DNA from: Clostridia bacterium
GTDB lineage: Bacteria > Bacillota > Clostridia > Oscillospirales > RGIG577
DNA length: 64,000 nt
Assembly (NCBI GenBank): GCA_017513095.1
Contig: JAFWDJ010000007.1
Coordinates: forward strand, 103,733-167,732
Direction: 5' to 3'
This document shows, one piece after another, positions 42,775-51,260 of this stretch (the first letter of the stretch is position 1; each line of letters starts with the position of its first letter). Position numbers and translations under genes: made by a program. The notes beneath the pieces were generated by a model. The model searched no databases. It was not told where the DNA came from and saw only the letters and a list, made by a program, of their open reading frames with translations.

Positions 42775-44856
42775 TTATCTTACCAATGACGGTTCCATCC
42801 CGGGAATGTTTATATCCGCGCATCTTCCCGTGGGTCTAAGCGACTTGTCGAGCGCGATGAGCTTGAAGCGCGGAGGGTCGTCGCCTGCGTAGCTCAGCGT
42901 CAGCGCTGCGCCCGTCTGCGGTGTATTGCATACGGCGCAGCCCGTGAGTTTTCCGTCCTCGTCGTACGACGATAAGATGACGCTCGCCGGATATACCGGA
43001 CTTTCAAACAGAGCCGCGTCAAGCTCGACGGTCACGGTCTTCTTTTCGCGGTCCACCCATGCGGTGCATCCGTCGCAGACGTATCCGTATTCCGCGCCGT
43101 CCCATACGGCGTAAAGGTCAACCACGCCGCCCAGGGGCACGGTTATACCGTCGCCCGGCTTATATTCCGCGGCTCCCGCCGCCTTCGTTGACCATCCGAC
43201 AAAGGTGCGGCCGTTCGGAGCTTCAAGGTAACTTTGGTCAATCGCGTAAAGCTCGAGGCTTGAACACGACGCCTTATAGTCGTATTGCACGGTCACGTCT
43301 CCTCCCGCCGACGGGCGTCCCGCCGTGGGATGATATACTATATAGAAGCCGTCCCGGGCGTATTCGGCGTAAAGCGCAAGGTACGTGCCTTCCGGCGCGG
43401 CGATACTGCTTCCCGCCGCATACCAGTTCCCGTCCAATACGCCGTTTTCATCGGCTTTCGGCGAAAGCACGGTGCCCCATCCGGCCAGCGCGGCCTCCGT
43501 ATCGTTGTAAGTAAGCTCCGCCGGAAGCCCGACGTTAGAGGCGCCGCGGTATCTTACAAAGCGGCTGCCGTCCGCGAACATGCCCCCGAGAGCGTTTAAA
43601 ACCACGTCTCCGTCAGATACGTCGAGCCATTCGGCGTAAAGCTGCGTATCCGAGACGGGCGTAAATACGCGGTCAAGCTCAATGAGGTCTCCCGACGCGT
43701 TCGACCAGGCCACCTGAGTATATCCGCCGCGCTTATGAAGGTATTCGGACAAGTCGTATCGGGCGGGATAGTAGTCGCAGAGGCTCGTATACGTCGAGTA
43801 GTTAAGGCTTCCGCCGCGCCCGAAGAGCTCAAGCGTATACTTATTTATCTCGATGGACATCGCGTACTCGTTGCCGGTGACCGTGGTGTGAGGATGTATG
43901 TAGGTCGGCATATTCCCGACGCGCGAACATATTACCGCATATTCATATTCGCCGGACACGGAGCGTCCTCCGCTTATCTCAATGTTTGCAAGCCCGAACT
44001 CACACTTGTTGTAAAAGCAGACGGCCGGTGCGGGATTGTATCCGTTTCCTCCCGATAAAACGCCGTCGCAAGACGAACAGAACATATTTGCATATACGCC
44101 GCAGCCCGCCACGGCTTCCGACGATGACACTGAGGCATTGCCTCCCGCGGCGTTAAACTGCGCGCCTTCGTCGGAGAAGTCGAAAACATATGCGTCGTAC
44201 GCATCGAGGCCGTGTCCGCCGCTTCCCGACGGCGAGCTGCCTCCCGTCAGGTTTACGCGTCCGTCGTATATAAAGGCTAAAAAGTCACACGCGCTTATCG
44301 CGTTGCCGCCGCAATACGTTCCGCTGCCGCCGTTTACGTTAAGCGTGCACCCTTCGGCGTACAGAATCACATCTCCGGCGGCCGATATCGCGTTAGAACC
44401 GTAGCTTCCCGACGAGCCCGTCACGGTCACGTCTCCCGTGGAGTAGACCGTAAGGTCGCCGCTGGCCCATATTCCCGGCCCGTTATACTCGTTTAAGAAA
44501 AGCACGCCGCCTTCATACGACCAGCCGTCGCCGGAGCGCGTTTCATCCGACATAAAGCTTTCGCTGCCTACCTCGATTACGTATGAGCCGTCCTGAAGCT
44601 GCGCGGCGGCGTCTTCGGACGGTCCGTCCTCATCGTTTTCGGAATCTGCGTCCTCGTTTAGTGCCGACAATGCTTCGTTTCGCAGGCTTGAGTAGTCGTC
44701 AGGGGAAACCACCCATTCGGGCGCCGCTATGGGCTCCTCGCCGTCGGCGTGCATATCGGGCAGATCGGCCTCCCATGCATACGCGGGCAGAGCAAACAAA
44801 AACAGCGCAAGAATCGCAAGATTAAGACCCAAAAGCTTACGAAGTGTCACGTTCAT
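42775..44856 (-). CDS. Secreted beta-rich repeat protein (bacterial-repeat type)
   Basis: 693 residues. A signal peptide (about 1-27, ending AYA) is followed by an acidic linker. A glycine/serine-rich section (about 95-330) reads like parallel beta-helix turns ('GIWASGDLTVYSTGDVTVTGSSG', 'GCTLNVNGGSGTYCGG'). Several InlB B-repeat-like units follow ('AAGSSIAAPEGTYLALYAEYA', 'FVGWSTKAAGAAEYKPGDG'). There is no SLH domain or LPXTG motif. It overlaps the ligase-like gene by 4 bases and is therefore translationally coupled to it. GGAAGGGA precedes the ATG. An extracellular adhesin or matrix role is inferred; a short CxxC (CDGC) occurs near residue 600. Confidence 0.8.
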   Translation of the reverse strand: MNVTLRKLLGLNLAILALFLFALPAYAWEADLPDMHADGEEPIAAPEWVVSPDDYSSLRNEALSALNEDADSENDEDGPSEDAAAQLQDGSYVIEVGSESFMSDETRSGDGWSYEGGVLFLNEYNGPGIWASGDLTVYSTGDVTVTGSSGSYGSNAISAAGDVILYAEGCTLNVNGGSGTYCGGNAISACDFLAFIYDGRVNLTGGSSPSGSGGHGLDAYDAYVFDFSDEGAQFNAAGGNASVSSSEAVAGCGVYANMFCSSCDGVLSGGNGYNPAPAVCFYNKCEFGLANIEISGGRSVSGEYEYAVICSRVGNMPTYIHPHTTVTGNEYAMSIEINKYTLELFGRGGSLNYSTYTSLCDYYPARYDLSEYLHKRGGYTQVAWSNASGDLIELDRVFTPVSDTQLYAEWLDVSDGDVVLNALGGMFADGSRFVRYRGASNVGLPAELTYNDTEAALAGWGTVLSPKADENGVLDGNWYAAGSSIAAPEGTYLALYAEYARDGFYIVYHPTAGRPSAGGDVTVQYDYKASCSSLELYAIDQSYLEAPNGRTFVGWSTKAAGAAEYKPGDGITVPLGGVVDLYAVWDGAEYGYVCDGCTAWVDREKKTVTVELDAALFESPVYPASVILSSYDEDGKLTGCAVCNTPQTGAALTLSYAGDDPPRFKLIALDKSLRPTGRCADINIPGMEPSLVR

Positions 44857-46226
44857 TTGCGTTCCCTTCCTTTCTTTTCGTTTTTATTCCGAAAGGCCTC
44901 TTCGGCACAGCATAAAAAGCCCAGCGCTATCCAGAAATACGGGGTCGAAATAGGAGAGCTTATGCCGAAAAACGCCTGAATGGAGTAACCGAGCGCGGCG
45001 CATCCGCAGACGAGCGCGGTCGGGTTTTCGTGCGCCCGCCGCACGAAGCGCACGGCGCATGCGATAAGCGCGGACAAATACGCCGCAAGCGCCAAAATGC
45101 CCTGATTTACGAGGATATTGAGATATTCGCAGTGCGCGGCGTCGATCGCGCTTCGAATAGTTATCCCCAAAGTCTCGTCGTACCGCTCGAACGCGACGTC
45201 GAGGCGCAGTCCGAGCGTATCGGGGCCGCCGCCGAAAATCGGACGCTCTGCGACGAGCGGGATGACGCTTCGCCAGATATATATGCGTCCCGAGCCGAAG
45301 CTGTCGTCGAAATCGCCGTGCATGACGCGCGAGGCTTCGTATATAAATCCGCCCGAGCTTTCACCGAAGGCGTATGTCCCCGCAATAATCACGGCGAAAA
45401 ATACGATGACGGCGATGAATGCGCGCCTTCGCGCGCGGCCCGGCTTAAAGTAGAGCGGTATGCTTATTATGAGGGCGCCGAACACACCGAGTATGCCGCC
45501 CGCGACGAACGCTCTAAACAGAACAACAAGGCACAGCGCCGCCGCAGCTGCAAGAAGACATCGTTCCGCCGTATTTTTGCTTTTTATGATGAACGCCGCA
45601 AACGCGGGCACAGAGAGGCTCAGCATCGCCGACAGAATGTCGACGTTTCCTATGGTGCCTAAGAATTCGCCCGCGTAGAGCCTGTTCGCGTCGTAATAAT
45701 TCATCCCCTCGGGGTAAAGTGTCAGAGGATTAAAGCCCGCAAGCTGAATGAGCGCGAGGATGCAGTTTAATGCCATCGCGGCAGCGAAGACCCACATCAT
45801 ACGGCGCTTCGGCCGCGCGTACCGCGAAACGAAAAGAAAAGACAAGCAGTAAAGCGCGACGGCAACAAGTCCCTCGCAGCGTCCCCCGCCCCATACGGCT
45901 GTTTTCGGATATTCCGACACGGCCGCCGAGACTGCCGTAAACAAAAGATATAAGATCACGAGCTTCGCGGGTATGCCCAAAGACTTCCACAGTGCGGAAG
46001 GCGTCGGCAGTCTGTAGACGCCCGTGAGCGCAAGCTCAAGCCGTATCAAGACCGTTATCACCGCGTACGCGCCCGTAAGCACAAGAAACGCCTGCCATTT
46101 TTGCGCGGTGATCTCGCGGTAGCCGCCGAGTCCCGGGTATAACATGTATACGCTCAGCATTACGTATAAATAGACGGAGGTTATCGCAGATAAGACGGTT
46201 CTGCCCTTTTGCGCGTCGTTTTTCAT
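44853..46226 (-). CDS. O-antigen ligase / polymerase-like membrane protein
   Basis: 457 residues with about twelve membrane helices. The large outward loop with 'GGGRCEGLVAVALY' and the 'GSGRIYIWRSVIPLVAERPIFGGGPDT...HCEYLNILVNQGILAL' section form the Wzy_C/O-antigen ligase signature. Such proteins join or polymerise lipid-linked sugars on the outer face of the membrane. In Gram-positive-type cells they are linked to capsule, teichoic-type polymer or protein glycosylation. It is first of a two-gene unit with the secreted repeat protein, which suggests, without proving, that the secreted protein is a glycosylation target or partner. Confidence 0.88.
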   Translation of the reverse strand: MKNDAQKGRTVLSAITSVYLYVMLSVYMLYPGLGGYREITAQKWQAFLVLTGAYAVITVLIRLELALTGVYRLPTPSALWKSLGIPAKLVILYLLFTAVSAAVSEYPKTAVWGGGRCEGLVAVALYCLSFLFVSRYARPKRRMMWVFAAAMALNCILALIQLAGFNPLTLYPEGMNYYDANRLYAGEFLGTIGNVDILSAMLSLSVPAFAAFIIKSKNTAERCLLAAAAALCLVVLFRAFVAGGILGVFGALIISIPLYFKPGRARRRAFIAVIVFFAVIIAGTYAFGESSGGFIYEASRVMHGDFDDSFGSGRIYIWRSVIPLVAERPIFGGGPDTLGLRLDVAFERYDETLGITIRSAIDAAHCEYLNILVNQGILALAAYLSALIACAVRFVRRAHENPTALVCGCAALGYSIQAFFGISSPISTPYFWIALGFLCCAEEAFRNKNEKKGRERK

Positions 46227-46262
46227 ATCCGCACCTCGCGTAAATTTGATTTCTTTATTTTA

Positions 46263-46291
46263 ATTATAAGCTTTGAAATTGATAATTGCAA
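46263..46291 (-). promoter_or_regulatory. Promoter of the ligase-like gene
   Basis: TTGCAA at 46291-46286 and TATAAT at 46268-46263 on the minus strand, 17-base spacing. Confidence 0.7.
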
Positions 46292-46324
46292 CTTTTGAAA
46301 ATAATCGCAGCCGAAAAAAATACA

Positions 46325-46357
46325 AAAAACGCGCCCGATGGCGGGGCGCGTTTTTTT
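46325..46357 (-). terminator. Terminator after the ZnuA-like gene
   Basis: An AAACGCGCC-type stem pairs with GGGCGCGTTT, with T/A runs on both exits. Confidence 0.85.
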
Positions 46358-46360
46358 ATG

Positions 46361-47335
46361 TTATGACAGCGCGGCTTTTATCACTTCGAGGTTTTGCTCC
46401 ATGACGGATATATACGTTAAGCCGCGCTCTTCGTCGGCGTTCGATGACGCCTGCATTGAATCAAGCGACATTACGGCGACGCCGTCCTTGCCGCTCGTCT
46501 CGATTATCGTTTGGGCAAGGCGTTCGTTTCCGCCGTCTATCGTAAGAACGACAGGCAAATTAAGCTCTTTTAACTTATCCGACAGAAACATGACCGTCTC
46601 AAAGCTTGCCTCGGTCTCGGCGGAGCAGCCGTTGAATGCGGCGTAATATTTAAGGCCGTAATCCTCTGTGAGATATCTAAACGGGAAGCGGTCCCCGAAC
46701 AAAAGCGTGTCGCCCGGGGCGTTTTCAATCGTTTCTTCGTACTTTTCGTCGAGCGCATAAAGCTTTTCCTTATAATCCGCGGCGTTAGCGGCGTATACGT
46801 CGGCGTATTCGGGGTCTTTTTCCGATATCGCCTTTTCTATGGCGCCGCAGAATATAACTGCGTTCTTTATCGACAGCCATACATGCTCGTCATATTCCGG
46901 CTCGTCCCCGTCGCCGTCCGGCTCCGTGCTCAAAACGGCTTCCTCCTCCTTCGCGGCGTCTCCAAGGACTTCCATAAGATTTACTACCGTCATATCCTCG
47001 TTTACGGCCTCCGAAAGCGCGTCCTTGACCCACGCGTCGGACTCGCCGCCCACATATATGAAAATATCGCAGGTGGATATCTCTATTATATCGTCCGCCG
47101 ACGGCTGAAAGCTGTGCATATCCGTGCCGTCGTGAATAAGAAGCTTTACGGAAACTTCGCCCGCGCGTTCGCCAAGTATGTTTTTCGCCCAGTCGTATTC
47201 GGGGAAGATAGTCGCAACTATCGTAAGCCCCTCGCCGCCTTCATCCTTTTTGTCCGCGCCGCCCGTGCAGCCCGCGAAAAGGAAAACAGAAAGGGCAAAA
47301 ACGACAAAAGCCGCAATAAGTCCGTGTTTTTTCAT
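46361..47335 (-). CDS. Zinc/manganese ABC transporter substrate-binding lipoprotein, ZnuA-like
   Basis: 324 residues. A lipoprotein signal peptide ends in LFAGC (Cys about 23). The cluster A-I fold is shown by 'IVATIFPEYDWAKNIL', 'HDGTDMHSFQPSADDI' (first metal His), an acidic loop 'EPDGDGDEPEYDEHVWLS' (second His, usually His-rich in ZnuA but here Asp/Glu-rich), and a 'LTIDGGNERLAQTI' region near the end. It would bind Zn(II) or Mn(II) outside the membrane. It follows the Fur-family gene by 18 bases and shares its promoter. No permease or ATPase gene is adjacent, so the rest of the transporter must be elsewhere. Confidence 0.88.
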   Translation of the reverse strand: MKKHGLIAAFVVFALSVFLFAGCTGGADKKDEGGEGLTIVATIFPEYDWAKNILGERAGEVSVKLLIHDGTDMHSFQPSADDIIEISTCDIFIYVGGESDAWVKDALSEAVNEDMTVVNLMEVLGDAAKEEEAVLSTEPDGDGDEPEYDEHVWLSIKNAVIFCGAIEKAISEKDPEYADVYAANAADYKEKLYALDEKYEETIENAPGDTLLFGDRFPFRYLTEDYGLKYYAAFNGCSAETEASFETVMFLSDKLKELNLPVVLTIDGGNERLAQTIIETSGKDGVAVMSLDSMQASSNADEERGLTYISVMEQNLEVIKAALS

Positions 47336-47353
47336 CGTTCCTCCAAAAGTCCG

Positions 47354-47755
47354 TTATTTCGTCTTGTGCTGACATTCCTCGCACGTGCCGTACAGCACCG
47401 TCGCCGTTTTGTCTATCGCGAAGCCCTCGTTCTTTGCCAGGTTATAGGCGAGCATGTCGGCCTCGCCCGTGTCCATGTGATACGTGCGGCCGCAGCTTTT
47501 GCAGTAAAGATGCAGACAGTCGCGGCAGGCCTCGTTGTCGGTATATTGAAAGAAAATCTCGCGGCTTTTTGATTTCGTTATCTTTCGCACCTTGCCCTCG
47601 TCCGAAAGAGCGGCAAGATTGCGGTAGACGGCGCTAACGCTTATGTTCTCCTCGCTCAGCGCTTCGGAGATCTGGCGCGCCGAAAGCTGCATATCGGCAT
47701 GTTTCGATAAAAAAGAAAGGAGTATTTTTCTCTGCCTCGTCATATATTTGTTCAA
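47354..47755 (-). CDS. Fur-family metalloregulator (Zur/PerR-like)
   Basis: 133 residues from the TTG at 47755. The frame is open to 47842, but the promoter (-10 at 47798-47793) lies inside that stretch, so upstream starts are impossible on this transcript. GGGGGTG lies 6 bases before the TTG; the ATG at 47743 is the alternative. The winged helix spans about 20-85 ('ARQISEALSEENISVSAVYRNLAALSDEGKV'). The structural zinc site is formed by 'CKSCGRTYH' and 'YGTCEEC'. Linkage to the ZnuA-like lipoprotein suggests zinc-responsive repression. A palindrome at 47771-47791 is the likely autoregulatory site. Confidence 0.87.
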   Translation of the reverse strand: MNKYMTRQRKILLSFLSKHADMQLSARQISEALSEENISVSAVYRNLAALSDEGKVRKITKSKSREIFFQYTDNEACRDCLHLYCKSCGRTYHMDTGEADMLAYNLAKNEGFAIDKTATVLYGTCEECQHKTK

Positions 47756-47770
47756 ATCACGCACCCCCAA

Positions 47771-47791
47771 ATTTGCGACTGCTTCGCAAAT
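47771..47791. promoter_or_regulatory. Operator of the Fur-family regulator
   Basis: ATTTGCGA (47771-47778), CTGCT, TCGCAAAT (47784-47791): a perfect 8-5-8 inverted repeat between the -10 and the start codon. Confidence 0.7.
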
Positions 47792-47792
47792 G

Positions 47793-47821
47793 AGTATAAC
47801 ATGAGAAAGGCTTTTCGTCAA
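47793..47821 (-). promoter_or_regulatory. Promoter of the Fur-family regulator and ZnuA-like gene
   Basis: TTGACG at 47821-47816 and TATACT at 47798-47793 on the minus strand, 17-base spacing. Confidence 0.85.
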
Positions 47822-47845
47822 CGGTATTTGAAAAACGAGCATACA

Positions 47846-47880
47846 AAAAAGCCCCGGCGTGATGCGTCCGGGGCTTTTTC
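47846..47880 (-). terminator. Terminator of the ilv operon
   Basis: AAAAAGCCCCGG pairs with CCGGGGCTTTTT over a 10-nt loop, after ilvD. Confidence 0.9.
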
Positions 47881-47890
47881 AGGCTAAATT

Positions 47891-49552
47891 TTACTCAAGC
47901 ACTGCGCCTCTTGCGGCGGAGGTGACAAGCTTTGCGTATCTTGCGAGGTAGCCCGTCTTTACCTTCGGCTCGGGGCATACCCATTTTGCCTTGCGCTCGG
48001 AGAGCGTCTTTTCGTCTACGTCGAGAGTTATCGAGCACGACGTGATGTCGATGTTTATCGTGTCGCCTTCTTCAACAAACGCTATCGTGCCGCCCTGCGC
48101 CGCCTCGGGGCAAACGTGGCCTATGGACGCGCCGCGCGTAGCGCCGGAGAAGCGTCCGTCGGTGATAAGCGCAACGTCCTTGTCGAGACCCATTCCGGCA
48201 ATGGCGGAGGTGGGATTTAACATCTCGCGCATGCCGGGGCCGCCCTTCGGGCCCTCGTAGCGGATAACGACTACGTCGCCGGCTACTATCTTGCCGTCAT
48301 AGATTGCGGCGATGGCCTCCTCCTCGCTGTCGAAAACGCGCGCGGGGCCGGAATGCTTCATCATCTCGGGAGCAACTGCCGAACGCTTGACTACGCAGCC
48401 CTCGGGTGCAAGGTTGCCCTTTAATACCGCGATGCCGCCGTCATGCGAATAGGGGTTGTCTATCGGGCGGATGATCTCGGGATTTCTGTTCTCAACGCCC
48501 TTTAAGTTTTCGGCGAGCGTCTTGCCCGTGCAGGTCATAACGGACGTGTCAAGAAGTCCCTTCTTCGTAAGCTCGTTCATAACGGCGTACACGCCGCCCG
48601 CCTGCTCGAGGTCTTCCATATACGTATTGCCCGCGGGAGCGAGGTGGCAGAGATTAGGCGTATTCGACGAAATGTCGTTCGACGCGTCGAGGTCGAGCGC
48701 GATGCCGCACTCGTGAGCTATCGCGGGAAGGTGGAGCATCGTATTTGTGGAGCAGCCGAGCGCCATATCGACGGTCTCGGCGTTCTTAAATGCCGCTTCG
48801 GTCATAATGTCGCGCGGCTTTATATCCTTCGCAACGAGGTCCATTATCTGCATTCCGGCGTGCTTTGCAAGGCGGATGCGCGCGGACCATACGGCCGGTA
48901 TTGTGCCGTTTCCGCGAAGGCCCATGCCTATGGCCTCGGTCAGGCAGTTCATCGAATTTGCGGTATACATGCCGGAGCACGAGCCGCACGTGGGACACGC
49001 GTTGTTCTCGTATTCCTCAACGCCCGCCTCGTCAAGCTTGCCTGCGTAGTAGCTGCCTACGGCCTCGAACATATGGCTTAAGCACGTGCGTCTGCCGTCG
49101 TTTAAGTGACCTGCGAGCATCGGGCCGCCCGATACGAATATCGTGGGCACATTAACGCGCGCCGCCGCCATAAGAAGGCCGGGCACGTTCTTGTCGCAGT
49201 TGGGTATCATTACAAGGCCGTCGAACTGGTGCGCCATTGCCATTGCCTCGGTCGAGTCGGCGATAAGGTCGCGCGTTACGAGCGAGTATTTCATGCCGAC
49301 GTGGCCCATTGCTATGCCGTCGCATACGGCGATGGCCGGAAATTCAATCGGGGTGCCGCCCGCCGCTCTTATGCCGGCCTTTACGGCCTCGGCGATCTTG
49401 TCAAGGTTCATGTGTCCGGGCACTATCTCGTTATACGAGCAGACAACGCCGATGAGCGGACGTTCAAGCTCCTCTTTCGTATAGCCGAGCGCGTAGAAAA
49501 GCGAACGGTTCGGCGCGGTGGGGATACCTTTTTTTACATTATCGGAACGCAT
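47891..49552 (-). CDS. ilvD: Dihydroxy-acid dehydratase
   Basis: 553 residues from the ATG at 49552. An upstream in-frame ATG (49570) overlaps the AAAGGAG ribosome binding site that serves 49552, which settles the start. The enzyme dehydrates 2,3-dihydroxy-isovalerate and -methylvalerate to the keto acids of valine and isoleucine. Fe-S ligands are visible in '[10 protein letters not shown]' (about 112-121) and '[19 protein letters not shown]' (about 187-205). '[28 protein letters not shown]' is the C-terminal signature. It is the last gene of ilvBNCD. Confidence 0.97.
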   Translation of the reverse strand: MRSDNVKKGIPTAPNRSLFYALGYTKEELERPLIGVVCSYNEIVPGHMNLDKIAEAVKAGIRAAGGTPIEFPAIAVCDGIAMGHVGMKYSLVTRDLIADSTEAMAMAHQFDGLVMIPNCDKNVPGLLMAAARVNVPTIFVSGGPMLAGHLNDGRRTCLSHMFEAVGSYYAGKLDEAGVEEYENNACPTCGSCSGMYTANSMNCLTEAIGMGLRGNGTIPAVWSARIRLAKHAGMQIMDLVAKDIKPRDIMTEAAFKNAETVDMALGCSTNTMLHLPAIAHECGIALDLDASNDISSNTPNLCHLAPAGNTYMEDLEQAGGVYAVMNELTKKGLLDTSVMTCTGKTLAENLKGVENRNPEIIRPIDNPYSHDGGIAVLKGNLAPEGCVVKRSAVAPEMMKHSGPARVFDSEEEAIAAIYDGKIVAGDVVVIRYEGPKGGPGMREMLNPTSAIAGMGLDKDVALITDGRFSGATRGASIGHVCPEAAQGGTIAFVEEGDTINIDITSCSITLDVDEKTLSERKAKWVCPEPKVKTGYLARYAKLVTSAARGAVLE

Positions 49553-49642
49553 ATACGTTACTCCTTTCATATATAGGTCAATAATAGGTCAAAAGACAGG
49601 GCCGACACGCAGCCTGCCCTGTCCCGTAAAAGCTTATTTGAA

Positions 49643-50662
49643 TTAGTTCGAAGCGGTGTCGAGGTCCTTGTCGCCGCCCCAGATCATGTTCTTTCTGAGC
49701 TCCTCGCCCACGATCTCCATCTGGTGCTTCTTAAGCTGTGCGCGCTTGGAATTGAAGAAGGTGCGTCCGTTCTTGTTCTCGGCAATCCACTTGCCCGCGA
49801 ACGTGCCGTCCTGGATGTCGGAAAGCACTGCGCGCATGCGGGCCTTCGTCTCCTCGTGAGGGATAACGCGCGGACCCGATACGTATTCGCCGTATTCGGC
49901 GGTGTCGGATATCGAGTAGTTCATGGCTGCAACGCCGCCCTTGTTGATAAGGTCGATGATGAGCTTTAACTCGTGGATGCACTCAAAGTAAGCGTTCTCC
50001 GGCTCATAGCCCGCCTCAACGAGCACCTCGAAGCCGCAGCGCATAAGGTCAACAACGCCGCCGCAGAGAACGGTCTGCTCGCCGAACAGGTCGGTCTCGG
50101 TCTCGTCGTGGAAGGTGGTCTCCATTACGCCCGCGCGCGCGCCGCCGATGCCGGCGATGTACGCAAGCGCGATGTTGTACGCGTTGCCCGTTACGTTCTG
50201 CTCAACGGCAACGAGGCACGGAACGCCCTTGCCCGCAACGTACTGCGAACGAACGGTGTGGCCCGGGCCCTTGGGAGCCGCCATAAATACGTCAACGTCT
50301 GCGGGAGGAACTATCTGCTGGAAGCGGATGTTGAAGCCGTGCGCGAAGGCAAGCGCCTTGCCCGCCGTCATATAAGGAGCTATCGACTTCTTATATACTT
50401 CGGCCTGTACCTCGTCGTTTATAAGCATCATAACGATATCGGCCCACTTTGCTGCCTCCTCTATCGTCTTAACGGTAAGGCCGGCAGCCTCAGCCTCGGC
50501 CCAGCGCTTGCTGCCCGTGCGAAGGCCTACGCATACGCTGCAGCCCGAATCCTTTAAATTGAGCGCGTGTGCGTGTCCCTGTGAGCCGTAACCGATGATA
50601 GCTATATTTTTGCCGTCCAGATAATTGATATCGCAGTCGTTTTCGTAATACATTTTTGCCAT
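49643..50662 (-). CDS. ilvC: Ketol-acid reductoisomerase
   Basis: 339 residues, class I. The Rossmann motif '[17 protein letters not shown]' (about 25-41) and '[16 protein letters not shown]' set cofactor binding, with Arg and Ser residues that favour NADPH. '[16 protein letters not shown]' and '[14 protein letters not shown]' (metal-binding acidic residues) belong to the catalytic part. '[21 protein letters not shown]' is the C-terminal knot region. The enzyme isomerises and reduces acetolactate and acetohydroxybutyrate. It lies 28 bases after ilvN. Confidence 0.97.
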   Translation of the reverse strand: MAKMYYENDCDINYLDGKNIAIIGYGSQGHAHALNLKDSGCSVCVGLRTGSKRWAEAEAAGLTVKTIEEAAKWADIVMMLINDEVQAEVYKKSIAPYMTAGKALAFAHGFNIRFQQIVPPADVDVFMAAPKGPGHTVRSQYVAGKGVPCLVAVEQNVTGNAYNIALAYIAGIGGARAGVMETTFHDETETDLFGEQTVLCGGVVDLMRCGFEVLVEAGYEPENAYFECIHELKLIIDLINKGGVAAMNYSISDTAEYGEYVSGPRVIPHEETKARMRAVLSDIQDGTFAGKWIAENKNGRTFFNSKRAQLKKHQMEIVGEELRKNMIWGGDKDLDTASN

Positions 50663-50690
50663 TTTAAAAGCACCTCTTTATATTAAATTG

Positions 50691-51242
50691 TTAATTCATG
50701 TTCTTGCCAAGGTTGAATTCCTTGTTTTCCTTCGTGTCGTCGACCAAAGTTGCCTCGCCGCGCTCAAGCGCCACCGTACCGGTGCGGGCAAGCTCCAGAA
50801 TGCCGAAGTTCTTTAAGAGATTCTGCATCGCGTCGGCCTTGTCCTCGTCGCCGATGAGCGCTATCGTGAGCGTCTTTAAGGACACGTCGATTATTGACGC
50901 GCGGAAGATGTTTACTATCTGTATTATCTCGTTTCGCATGTCGGGCTCCTCGGCCTTTACCTTAATAAGCACGAGCTCGCGTCTTACGGAGGTCTTTCTC
51001 GGCAGCTCCTTTACGGAATAAACGGAGAACATCTTGCGGAGCTGGTTCATTATCTGCTCCGCCGAAGCGTCGTCCGCCATGACCTCTATCGTTATTCTCG
51101 AAACGGACGTGTCGTCGGTCGGGCCGACTGCCAGCGATTCGATATTGTAGCCCTTGCGCGAGAAGAAGCGCGTTACATGGCTTAAAACGCCCGCTACGTT
51201 TTCAACAAGCACAGAAAGGGTATGTATTCTTACTTCACTCAT
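50691..51242 (-). CDS. ilvN: Acetolactate synthase small (regulatory) subunit
   Basis: 183 residues from the ATG at 51242, which lies 9 bases after GGAG; the ATG at 51248 is too close (3 bases). An N-terminal ACT domain ('VRIHTLSVLVENVAGVLSHVTRFFSRKGYNIESLAVG') is the valine-binding part. The C-terminal half ('RELVLIKVKAEEPDMRNEIIQIVNIFRASIIDVS') is the usual IlvH-type domain. The C-terminus is longer than the common 160-residue form by a charged tail. It binds and activates the IlvB subunit and confers feedback inhibition. Confidence 0.95.
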   Translation of the reverse strand: MSEVRIHTLSVLVENVAGVLSHVTRFFSRKGYNIESLAVGPTDDTSVSRITIEVMADDASAEQIMNQLRKMFSVYSVKELPRKTSVRRELVLIKVKAEEPDMRNEIIQIVNIFRASIIDVSLKTLTIALIGDEDKADAMQNLLKNFGILELARTGTVALERGEATLVDDTKENKEFNLGKNMN

Positions 51243-51260
51243 GATCATATGCTCCTTTCC

